A stretch of DNA of 15,662 nt from Flavobacteriales bacterium (GTDB taxonomy: Bacteria > Bacteroidota > Bacteroidia > Flavobacteriales_D > Parvicellaceae), in NCBI GenBank assembly GCA_027047735.1, contig JALTUD010000431.1, positions 1 through 15,662 on the forward strand. The letters are read 5' to 3'. This document shows positions 7,965 through 14,672 of this stretch, piece after piece. Under the pieces are notes generated by a model. That model had not been told where the DNA came from. It saw only the letters and a list, made by a program, of their open reading frames with translations, and ran no database searches. Both the position numbers and the translations under genes were made by a program. Positions within the stretch are counted from its first letter, which is position 1; each line of letters opens with the position of its first letter.

Positions 7965-8070
7965 GACGAAATTGGCGGATAGAAAGTGAATTTTATGAAG
8001 ACGTATAAGGTAAATAAAACCATTTTATTGTGCTCAGATGTTCCGTGTTAGGGATACGATCCCTAACGCG
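7965..8070 (+). repeat. Copy 2 linker and tail, ending in a GTTAGGGAT/ATCCCTAAC palindrome
   Basis: A short linker (7965-7996) matches the flank of copy 1. The tail (7997-8070) is nearly identical to the reverse complement of 10318-10389, including TTTTATTGTGCTCAGATGTT. The tail ends in CGTGTTAGGGAT (8044-8055), acg, and ATCCCTAACGCG (8059-8070), a near-perfect 12-bp-arm palindrome that reuses the core's terminal motif. Confidence 0.85.
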
Positions 8071-8186
8071 GGATGAAATAAGTGCAAGAAAGTGGAATTT
8101 GTAGTTCTCATTCATACTTAATACCATAAAAGTGATATTATTACATTCTATTTTAAATTCTTAAAAACCAATGTTTTGATTTTAAG

Positions 8187-8194
8187 TATATTTG
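8187..8194 (+). promoter_or_regulatory. Candidate -7 element of the histidine kinase gene
   Basis: TATATTTG matches the TAnnTTTG consensus and lies 21 nt before the ATG at 8216. No good -33 TTG is found at the usual distance, so this is only half a promoter by sequence. The rest of 8071-8215 is AT-rich with no other feature seen. Confidence 0.45.
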
Positions 8195-8215
8195 TGAAAA
8201 ATAAGCCAATACAAA

Positions 8216-9670
8216 ATGCCTTTCAAACCCAATCTTAGAATAAGAATCTATATATCAATGCTTGCATTGATATTGATTTCTTTATTTATAATAGGAGGTA
8301 CGACCATTTATTTTTTCAACAACCAAAACGAAAAATATCATTTAGGTAGATTGGTCAGAAAAGAAAAAACCATTCTAGCATCACTTCAATACTTTTTACA
8401 AGATTTTCATGTGGACGAAAACACCGATGTAGTCAGTAAAGAGTTTGAAAAGGAAATAAAGATGCTTTCCGACATTAATAAAGTCAAATTGAATGTCTTT
8501 AACACAAAAGGCGAAATATTAATGTCGAGTGATTATAATTATGAAGACCCTTATTTCTTTGAAAAAAAAATAGACCCGAAAATTTTAAAAGAAATACAAA
8601 AAACAAAAAAACGTAAAGTCTTTGAAGAAGGAAAAGACAACATATCTACTTATTCCTATATTTTTGATAAAGATGGTGATGAAATAGCTATTGTCAACAT
8701 TCCCTACGATAAGAAAAAGATGCCGGTGAAAGATAATTTAAAACCATTCTTAAATGCCTTGATATGGGTATATGTTTTTTTACTTATCGGAGCAAGTATT
8801 ATAGCTTTCTTTTTGTCAAATTACATTACAAAATCACTTAGAATCATTGCCGATAAAATGAAAGCAGTAAGTATAAATAAAAAAAATACGCCTTTGGAAT
8901 GGGAAGCTAAAGACGAAATAGGAATGTTGGTAAATGAATACAATAATATGATTAAAACGTTGGAAGAAAGTGCCGAAAAACTTGCTAAAAATCAACGCGA
9001 ATTAGCCTGGCGAGAAATGGCAAAACAAGTTGCTCATGAAATTAAGAATCCTTTAACTCCCATGAAATTAAGTGTACAACACTTAGAACGGTCATTAAAA
9101 CCGAATGACCCTGATTACGAAAAAAAACTTTCTCTTTTTTCAAAAAAAATGGTACAACAAATTGATACGTTAACTTCAATAGCAAATGAATTTTCAAATT
9201 TTGCCAAGATGCCAAAGGTTACTATTGAACAGGTAGAATTGAATGAAATTATATTAAACACTATAGAGTTGTTTAAAGAAATAAACAACATAAAAATAAG
9301 CTATCACCCCACTATAAATAAAGCCTTTGTTTCCGGTGACCGTAAACAACTTACGCGTGTGTTTAATAACTTGATAAAAAATGCCATTCAAGCCATTCCT
9401 GATTCTATTAAAGGGGAAATAGAAATCGAGTTAGCGGAAAAACATGATAATTATCTTGTTTCTATCACTGATAACGGTACCGGTATTCCAAAAGAAGTGT
9501 TGGAAAAAATATTTGTACCAAATTTCACTACAAAATCAACAGGAACCGGTTTAGGATTAGCAATGGTAAAACAAATTATAGAAAATCATAAGGGTACGAT
9601 TAGTTTTACAACTGAAGAAAATAAGGGAACTTCCTTTTTAGTTGTACTTCCAAAAGTTGAATTTATTTAA
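8216..9670 (+). CDS. Sensor histidine kinase, NtrY-like (TM-sensor-TM-HAMP-HisKA-HATPase)
   Basis: A membrane sensor kinase of 484 aa. TM1 is about residues 10-34. An extracytoplasmic sensor region of about 140 residues follows, with no recognised ligand motif. TM2 (about 178-200) and HAMP (about 200-255) precede the H box EMAKQVAHEIKNPLTPMKLS, with the phospho-accepting His274. The ATPase domain has the N box (NNLIKNAIQA, about 384-393), G1 DNGTGIP (419-425), the F box IFVPNFTTK (432-440) and G2 GTGLGLAM (443-450). All catalytic elements are intact. The H box resembles the NtrY group. No response regulator is adjacent, so it is an orphan kinase here and its signal and partner are unknown. 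Confidence 0.92.
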   Translation: MPFKPNLRIRIYISMLALILISLFIIGGTTIYFFNNQNEKYHLGRLVRKEKTILASLQYFLQDFHVDENTDVVSKEFEKEIKMLSDINKVKLNVFNTKGEILMSSDYNYEDPYFFEKKIDPKILKEIQKTKKRKVFEEGKDNISTYSYIFDKDGDEIAIVNIPYDKKKMPVKDNLKPFLNALIWVYVFLLIGASIIAFFLSNYITKSLRIIADKMKAVSINKKNTPLEWEAKDEIGMLVNEYNNMIKTLEESAEKLAKNQRELAWREMAKQVAHEIKNPLTPMKLSVQHLERSLKPNDPDYEKKLSLFSKKMVQQIDTLTSIANEFSNFAKMPKVTIEQVELNEIILNTIELFKEINNIKISYHPTINKAFVSGDRKQLTRVFNNLIKNAIQAIPDSIKGEIEIELAEKHDNYLVSITDNGTGIPKEVLEKIFVPNFTTKSTGTGLGLAMVKQIIENHKGTISFTTEENKGTSFLVVLPKVEFI

Positions 9671-9700
9671 AGTAATAGAACTTTATTGGATATATTATGG

Positions 9701-9727
9701 TTGTTATTTTAAGTTGTTTTACCTTTG
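9701..9727 (+). promoter_or_regulatory. Promoter of the lipoprotein gene (Bacteroidota type)
   Basis: TTG (9701-9703), 16 nt, then TACCTTTG (9720-9727), a full match to the -7 consensus TAnnTTTG. A start about 7 nt downstream would give a leader of about 20-25 nt that is AT-only and A-rich near the ATG at 9757. The gene is therefore probably transcribed apart from the histidine kinase. Confidence 0.65.
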
Positions 9728-9756
9728 CGTAAAATTTATTATATAAATATATAGTT

Positions 9757-10173
9757 ATGAAAAAGAAAATCTTATCGCTATCATTGATAGCAATGGTTGG
9801 TTTAGGAATAGTTGCAACCCCAAGTTGTAAGAAATATCCTGAAGGTCCAAGTTTGAGTATAAAGTCTAAAAAAGCTCGTTTGGCAGGAACTTGGAAAGAA
9901 AGTAAAGTAATAAAAGAAAACGGTGATGCCGGAACTCCTGATAATACTTATACACTTACTTTTACTAAAGATGGTAAAGTAACCGTAAAAACGGACGCTG
10001 GTATGTTGGGTACTTTAAGTGTTGATGGTACTTGGAAATTTGATAATAAAAAAGAAAATATCATCACTACTTACGGTAATTCAACATCACAACGTAAAAT
10101 TATTGAATTAAAAAATAAAGAACTAGGGTTAGAAGATCCTAATGGTTATAAAACTTATTATACTAAACAATAA
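9757..10173 (+). CDS. Small lipocalin-like lipoprotein
   Basis: A 138-aa protein with a lipoprotein signal peptide: MKKK, a hydrophobic stretch, then TPSC with the lipidated Cys24. After a short linker, ARLAGTWKESKVI (from residue 41) is the opening strand seen in Bacteroidota lipocalin-like proteins. It is followed by alternating strands (YTLTFTKDGKVTVKT, VDGTWKFDNKKENIITTYG, RKIIELKNKELGLED), consistent with a small beta-barrel. It is probably anchored in the outer or inner membrane facing the periplasm. Ligand and role are unknown. It lies 86 nt after the histidine kinase but has its own promoter and terminator. Confidence 0.82.
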   Translation: MKKKILSLSLIAMVGLGIVATPSCKKYPEGPSLSIKSKKARLAGTWKESKVIKENGDAGTPDNTYTLTFTKDGKVTVKTDAGMLGTLSVDGTWKFDNKKENIITTYGNSTSQRKIIELKNKELGLEDPNGYKTYYTKQ

Positions 10174-10196
10174 GTTGAAATAAGTATTTATAAATT

Positions 10197-10233
10197 AAAA
10201 AGCCTCGCAATTTAGTTATTGTGAGGCTTTTTT
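10197..10233 (+). terminator. Rho-independent terminator of the lipoprotein gene
   Basis: AGCCTCGCAAT (10201-10211) pairs with ATTGTGAGGCT (10218-10228) over 11 bp with one G-T wobble and a 6-nt loop, followed by a run of six T (10228-10233). The preceding AAAA makes it possibly active in both directions. It starts 24 nt after the stop codon. Confidence 0.9.
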
Positions 10234-10317
10234 ATGTTGATTTGTTTTTGTGTTTTATCTATTTTAGTTTATTTCACTGTATTATAAAATAAACTACTTT
10301 TTTTATACTTACCAATT

Positions 10318-10389
10318 GCGTTAGGGACTTATCCCTAACACGGAACATCTGAGCACAATAAAACGATTTTATTTTCCTTATACTTCTTC
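10318..10389 (-). repeat. Tail of composite repeat copy 3 (inverted copy of 7997-8070)
   Basis: GCGTTAGGGA, ctt, ATCCCTAACAC forms the terminal palindrome. Then GGAACATCTGAGCACAATAA and a run to CTTATACTTCTTC is the near-exact reverse complement of the tail at 7997-8070, with only a handful of differences over about 70 bp. It is separated from the copy 3 core by an 88-nt linker holding another palindrome. Confidence 0.85.
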
Positions 10390-10431
10390 AAAATTATTTT
10401 CCATAGCTGGGGCTATGCAAAAGAATTTTTC
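10389..10431. repeat. Third palindrome within composite repeat copy 3
   Basis: CATAGC (10402-10407), TGGG, GCTATG (10412-10417) is a perfect stem. It extends imperfectly outward through A/T-rich arms (CAAAATTATTTTC on the left, GAAAAATTCTTTTG as reverse complement on the right). Copy 2 lacks this segment at the same position, so it acts as an optional module of the linker. Confidence 0.7.
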
Positions 10432-10477
10432 ATCGTCTAAGAAAAATAAACTCCGTTTTCTTTGCACTCACCTGTTC

Positions 10478-10624
10478 CGCGTTAGGGATAGAAACGGCAT
10501 CCTTTTGGTGTGTTGCATATATGCACACCAAAAGATATAGTGGATAGCCCGACCTTTACGGCGTTAAAAAATAGCGTGGTTTTCACCACGCTATTTTTTT
10601 ATGCCGTAAAGGGAACGCCCAAAT
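10478..10624 (-). repeat. Intergenic modular repeat, copy 3 (core), 3' of nrdA
   Basis: On the minus strand GGGCGTTCCC (10620 to 10611) begins 12 nt after the nrdA stop codon. Slot 1 (10553-10612) is a 28-bp-arm palindrome with two mismatches: outer TTTACGGC/GCCGTAAA and inner ATAGCGTGGT/ACCACGCTAT. GGTCGGGCTATCCACTATATC follows in two parts. Slot 2 pairs CTTTTGGTGTGTTGCAT (10502-10518) with ATGCACACCAAAAG (10521-10534), leaving a 3-nt bulge. The core ends GGATGCCGTTTC, TATCCCTAACGCG. Confidence 0.9.
10565..10600. terminator. Bidirectional terminator carried in slot 1 of repeat copy 3
   Basis: A-run, TAGCGTGGT, tttc, ACCACGCTA, T-run: a GC-containing stem with a 4-nt loop flanked by A and T tracts on both sides. 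This is the textbook form of a terminator working in both directions. It would end the nrdB-nrdA transcript on the minus strand and stop read-through on the plus strand. Confidence 0.85.
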
Positions 10625-10632
10625 CATCTTTA

Positions 10633-12990
10633 TCAACCACTACACATTTCGCATCCGTCCGGATCATCTAATGAGCAAGCTATTTCTGCCTGTCTTTCTG
10701 CTTCAGTCTTTGCTTTTGGTGCTGCTAAGGCTGATTTATCTAAGGTAAATTTAATGGCATCGGTTGCCGCTTTTGTTCGTAGATAGTACATTCCGGTTTT
10801 TAGTCCGGCTTTCCATCCATAGAAATGCATCGATGTCAATTTGGCAAAATTTGCGTTTTCCATGAATATATTTAACGACTGTGATTGGTCGATAAATGCC
10901 CCACGGTCTGCTGCCATATCAATCAACGTTCTTTGTGGTATTTCCCACGCTGTTTTGTATAATTCTTTGATGTTATCCGGTATTTCATCTATGTTTTGAA
11001 TAGAACCGTTTGCCGCCATCAATTTATTTTTAAGCGTATCGTTCCACAATCCTAATTTTACTAAATCTCTTAATAAATGCTTGTTAACGATGATAAATTC
11101 ACCCGATAATACTCGTCTGGTATAGATGTTTGACGTATAAGGCTCAAAACATTCATTATTTCCTAAGATTTGTGCGGTTGACGCGGTTGGCATCGGTGCT
11201 AATAATAACGAATTTCTTACACCATGTTCCTTAATTTCTTCTCTTAAAATATCCCATTCCCAACGGTCGGAAGGTTGAACTCCCCACATATCGAATTGGA
11301 ATATTCCTTGTGAGACAGGAGAACCTTCGTACGATGAATAAGGTCCGTTTTCTTTTGCTAAGTCTTTAGAAGCGGTTAAAGCAGCGTAATAAATAGTTTC
11401 AAAGACATCTTTGTTTAATTGTTTTGCTTCTGCCGAATCGAACGGATAACGCATCAAAATAAACGCATCTGCCAATCCTTGTACGCCTAATCCGATCGGA
11501 CGATGACGCATATTAGAGTTTCTAGCTTCGGGTACCGGATAGTAATTTTCATCGATTACTTTGTCTAAATTCTTTGCTGCTCTGTATGATACTTCAAATA
11601 ATTTATCGAAATCAAATTTTCCTTCATTTACGAATTTAGGAAGTGCGATAGATGCTAAATTACATACAGCCACTTCATCTTTATCGGTATATTCAATAAT
11701 TTCCGTACAAAGATTTGATGATTTTATTGTTCCTAAATTCTTTTGGTTGGATTTGGAATTTGCTGCATCTTTATACAACATATAAGGCGTTCCGGTTTCT
11801 ATTTGCGATTCGCATATTTTAAACCAAAGGTCTTGTGCTTTGATGGTTTTTCTTCCTTTGCCTTCTTTTTCGTACTTGGTATAAAGTGCTTCAAATTCTT
11901 CGCTATGAACATCTGATAAACCGGGACATTCGTGCGGACACATTAATGTCCACTCTTCATTTGCCTCTACCCTTTTCATAAACAAGTCCGGAATCCAAAG
12001 GGCATAGAATAAATCTCTTGCTCTTTGTTCTTCTTTTCCTGTATTTTTCTTTAAATCTAAAAAATCAAATACATCGGCGTGCCATGGTTCAAGATACACA
12101 GCAAAAGAACCTTTTCTCTTTCCACCACCTTGATCGACATAACGAGCTGTATCGTTAAATACACGCAACATAGGTACAATACCGTTTGATGTTCCGTTTG
12201 TTCCTTTTATATAAGAACCCGTGGCTCTAATATCATGAATTGAGATACCAATTCCTCCGGCAGATTGAGAAATTTGTGCCGTTTGTTTCAGTGTATCATA
12301 AATACCTTCTATGCTATCATCTTTTGTTTTAATCAGAAAACAAGACGACATTTGAGGTTTTGGTGTACCTGAATTGAATAAAGTTGGTGTTGCGTGAGTG
12401 AACCATCCTTCACTAAGGTAATTATACGTTTCTATTACGGAATCAATATCATTTTTATGAATACCTAAAGCAACACGCATCAACATTTGTTGCGGACGTT
12501 CGGCAATTTCACCGTTAATTCTCAATAAATAAGAACGCTCTAAGGTTTTAAAACCGAAATAATCGTATCTAAAATCTCTATCGTATATAATTGTAGAATC
12601 TAGAGTTTCTTTGTTTTCTTGTACAATTTTATACACATCATCCGCTATCAACGATGCATTTTCACCTGTTTTAGGGTCAATATAGTTGTATAAATCTTCT
12701 ATTGTTTTAGAGAACGATTTGTGGGTATTTTTATGTAAGTTGGAAACGGCAATGCGGGAAGCCAATAAAGCGTAATCCGGGTGAGTGATAGTGTTGGTAG
12801 CGGCAACTTCCGCAGCCAAATTATCCAATTCACTTGTAGTTACACCATCATATAATCCTTCGATAACTCGCATAGCAACCTTTTCAGGAACAACTAATGG
12901 ATTCAATCCGTAGCACAGTTTTTTTATACGAGCTGTAATTTTATCAAATTTTACGACTTCTTTTCTGCCGTCTCTTTTTAATACGTACAT
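10633..12990 (-). CDS. nrdA: Ribonucleoside-diphosphate reductase, large (alpha) subunit, class Ia
   Basis: Catalytic subunit of aerobic ribonucleotide reductase, which reduces NDPs to dNDPs for DNA synthesis. 785 aa, normal length. The N-terminal ATP-cone (about 1-95, MYVLKRDGRKEVVKFDKI) is the allosteric activity site. Active-site residues by alignment from memory: the redox pair Cys217 (QMSSCF) and Cys443 (AVCNLAS), and Asn426, thiyl Cys428 and Glu430 in NLCTE. Tyr735-Tyr736 in GMYYLRTK are the radical-transfer pair. The substrate-phosphate loop is PMPTASTAQILG (599-610). The C-terminal CEMC (780-783) is the shuttle that thioredoxin or glutaredoxin re-reduces. It begins 54 nt after nrdB with no terminator between them, so they form one operon. 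Confidence 0.97.
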   Translation of the reverse strand: MYVLKRDGRKEVVKFDKITARIKKLCYGLNPLVVPEKVAMRVIEGLYDGVTTSELDNLAAEVAATNTITHPDYALLASRIAVSNLHKNTHKSFSKTIEDLYNYIDPKTGENASLIADDVYKIVQENKETLDSTIIYDRDFRYDYFGFKTLERSYLLRINGEIAERPQQMLMRVALGIHKNDIDSVIETYNYLSEGWFTHATPTLFNSGTPKPQMSSCFLIKTKDDSIEGIYDTLKQTAQISQSAGGIGISIHDIRATGSYIKGTNGTSNGIVPMLRVFNDTARYVDQGGGKRKGSFAVYLEPWHADVFDFLDLKKNTGKEEQRARDLFYALWIPDLFMKRVEANEEWTLMCPHECPGLSDVHSEEFEALYTKYEKEGKGRKTIKAQDLWFKICESQIETGTPYMLYKDAANSKSNQKNLGTIKSSNLCTEIIEYTDKDEVAVCNLASIALPKFVNEGKFDFDKLFEVSYRAAKNLDKVIDENYYPVPEARNSNMRHRPIGLGVQGLADAFILMRYPFDSAEAKQLNKDVFETIYYAALTASKDLAKENGPYSSYEGSPVSQGIFQFDMWGVQPSDRWEWDILREEIKEHGVRNSLLLAPMPTASTAQILGNNECFEPYTSNIYTRRVLSGEFIIVNKHLLRDLVKLGLWNDTLKNKLMAANGSIQNIDEIPDNIKELYKTAWEIPQRTLIDMAADRGAFIDQSQSLNIFMENANFAKLTSMHFYGWKAGLKTGMYYLRTKAATDAIKFTLDKSALAAPKAKTEAERQAEIACSLDDPDGCEMCSG

Positions 12991-13044
12991 TATTGTTTAT
13001 AGGGTTTATAATTAATATTTAAAAAATGATTGATTCAAAATGAT

Positions 13045-14091
13045 TTAGAAATCAGCGTCTAAGCTGAACATATTATTGTTATCTCCACTGTTCTTTACAC
13101 CTGCTTTTTGGTATTCCCCTACTCTCTTCTCAAAGAAATTTGTTTTTCCCTGCAAGTTAATCATATCCATAAAATCAAATGGATTAGCAACATTGTATTG
13201 TTTTTCAATACCATATTCTCCCAACAATCTATCTGCAACAAATTCTATGTATTGGCACATCAAATCAGCATTCATACCAATCAAACGAACCGGAAGACTC
13301 TCGGAAACAAATTCTTTTTCAATAGTAACAGCTTCAGTAATAATTTGGATAACCTCTTTCGAATCAAGCTTATTTACCAAGTGATTGTTGTATAACAAAC
13401 AAGCAAAATCAGTATGTAAACCTTCATCTCTGGAAATTAATTCGTTAGAGAAAGTTAATCCCGGCATCAATCCTCTTTTCTTCAACCAAAAGATAGAACA
13501 AAACGAACCGGAGAAGAAAATACCTTCAACCGCAGAAAAAGCAACCAAACGCTGAGCAAAACTTCCATTTTCTATCCATTTAAGAGCCCATTCAGCTTTC
13601 TTTTTCACCGGTGGAAAAGTTTCAATAGCATTAAATAGGTAATCTTTTTCTTTAGAATCTTTTATATAAGTATCAATCAATAAAGAATATGTTTCAGAAT
13701 GGACATTTTCCATCATTACTTGGAAACCATAGAAGAACTTAGCTTCCGTATATTGCACCTCATCCAAGAAATTTTCCGCTAAATTTTCATTCACAATACC
13801 ATCAGACGCAGCAAAGAAAGCTAACACATGCTTAATAAAATAACGCTCATCATCATTTAATTTAGTTTCCCAATCGGTAATATCAGAAGCCAAATCCAAC
13901 TCTTCAGCTGTCCAAATCATAGCTTGCTGAGTTTTGTACATTTGCCAAATATCCTCGTGTTGAATAGGAAATAATACAAAACGGTTAGGGTTTTCTTTTA
14001 AAATAGGTTCTTCCAAAGTTGTGTTTTCCGGTAAAACATTTGATAAATTAATATCATTTAATTCTTTGGTTGCTTTGGTTGCTTTTTCCAT
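13045..14091 (-). CDS. nrdB: Ribonucleoside-diphosphate reductase, small (beta) subunit, class Ia
   Basis: Radical-generating subunit of 348 aa. The diiron ligands expected for class Ia are visible: Asp97 (AASDGIV), Glu128 and His131 (MENVHSETY), Glu189 (AVEGIFFSG), Glu223 and His226 (SRDEGLHTD). The tyrosyl-radical residue Tyr135 is present, which argues against a tyrosine-less class Ic type. The sequence is strikingly close to animal R2 in long blocks (AFFAASDGIVNENL, FWLKKRGLMPGLTFSNELIS). The C-terminus SLDADF is the tail that docks into NrdA. The gene comes first in the nrdB-nrdA operon. No clear TAnnTTTG promoter lies in the 48 nt between the ATG and repeat copy 4, so the promoter may lie within or beyond the repeat. 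Confidence 0.97.
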   Translation of the reverse strand: MEKATKATKELNDINLSNVLPENTTLEEPILKENPNRFVLFPIQHEDIWQMYKTQQAMIWTAEELDLASDITDWETKLNDDERYFIKHVLAFFAASDGIVNENLAENFLDEVQYTEAKFFYGFQVMMENVHSETYSLLIDTYIKDSKEKDYLFNAIETFPPVKKKAEWALKWIENGSFAQRLVAFSAVEGIFFSGSFCSIFWLKKRGLMPGLTFSNELISRDEGLHTDFACLLYNNHLVNKLDSKEVIQIITEAVTIEKEFVSESLPVRLIGMNADLMCQYIEFVADRLLGEYGIEKQYNVANPFDFMDMINLQGKTNFFEKRVGEYQKAGVKNSGDNNNMFSLDADF

Positions 14092-14136
14092 TGTACTTAA
14101 ATTTTATATTTTCCTTGTTTATTCTAATCTTATTTA

Positions 14137-14229
14137 TTTGGGCGTTCCCTAAAGGTCGGGCTATCCGCTATATCTTTTGCCCGCCATAAAGGCGAGCGGG
14201 CAAAAGGATGCCACTCCTATCCCTAACGC
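14137..14229 (+). repeat. Intergenic modular repeat, copy 4 (minimal form), upstream of nrdB
   Basis: TTTGGGCGTTCCC (ending 14149) is followed by only TAAA in place of the slot 1 hairpin, then GGTCGGGCTATCC and GCTATATC. Slot 2 pairs CTTTTGCCCGC (14174-14184) with GCGGGCAAAAG (14196-14206). The core ends GGATGCC, then TATCCCTAACGC (14218-14229). It has no tail. The GGGCGTTCCC end faces nrdB, 48 nt from its ATG. Confidence 0.9.
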
Positions 14230-14672
14230 TCCTGCACACGTTCCCCCTTCAATTACCAATAATAAACCGGAATTTTTTCGGGACAACAAAAGTTGTAAAA
14301 AAACAATCGTAAATCAAGGGAAAACAATCCACATTTTGAGTAGTTATCAACAAGTGAATATAACCCCTTGAAAATCAGTATTACTAAACTTAACTAATTG
14401 TTTTTCAATTCGATATAAAATTAAAGAAGTTTATATACAAAGTCAATATATAGCCAATATCGTTATCAACACCGTATTGTAAAAAAAGAGTTGTAACCAT
14501 AGAAAAAAGCCTTGTTCGGAACAAATTTACGGAGTGAAAAAATTATATATTTTTTACAATTCTTACATCCATACGTTAATACCAATTAAATATATACAAG
14601 AACCATAATTAAATAATAGAATCTGTATCATTATGCTTATTTTGTAACTTTGCTACCATAAAACAATATAGA
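14230..14672. promoter_or_regulatory. Gene-free AT-rich region between nrdB and the glycosyltransferase
   Basis: No credible gene is seen. Two identical TTATCAACA sequences (14344-14352 and 14463-14471) differ by one base from the DnaA-box consensus TTATCCACA. A 13-bp palindrome TTGTTCGGAACAA (14512-14524) overlaps a minus-strand -7-like TAAATTTG (14529 to 14522) pointing toward nrdB, although no -33 partner is found at normal spacing. ACAAC/GTTGT flank AAAA at 14283-14296. Inference: control signals for nrdBA and the glycosyltransferase may lie here; none is proven. Confidence 0.35.
14623..14652 (+). promoter_or_regulatory. Promoter of the glycosyltransferase gene
   Basis: CTG (14623-14625), 19 nt, TAACTTTG (14645-14652). 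The -7 element fits TAnnTTTG exactly and the -33 differs from TTG by one base. Initiation about 7 nt later would leave a leader of roughly 14 nt before the ATG at 14673, with an A-rich run (ATAAAACAATATAGA). Confidence 0.6.

Noticed and set aside
7825..8070. The repeats as a CRISPR array
   Set aside because: The copies are kilobases apart, and the variable parts are self-complementary hairpins rather than unique spacers. No cas genes are seen.
3755..9090. Recurring AGAACGG strings in several genes (near 2534, 3763, 3995, 5508 and 9086) that resemble part of repeat copy 1
   Set aside because: Most encode Arg-Ser (CGT TCT) in minus-strand genes and share no extended context, so codon use explains them.
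14177..14371. Plus-strand open frame of 64 codons
   Set aside because: It overlaps repeat copy 4, has no Bacteroidota promoter or recognisable protein features, and is best explained by chance.
14436..14460. NrdR-box-like CAATATATAG upstream of nrdB
   Set aside because: Only the AT-rich centre matches the NrdR palindrome. The flanking ACA/TGT halves and a second box at the usual spacing are missing.
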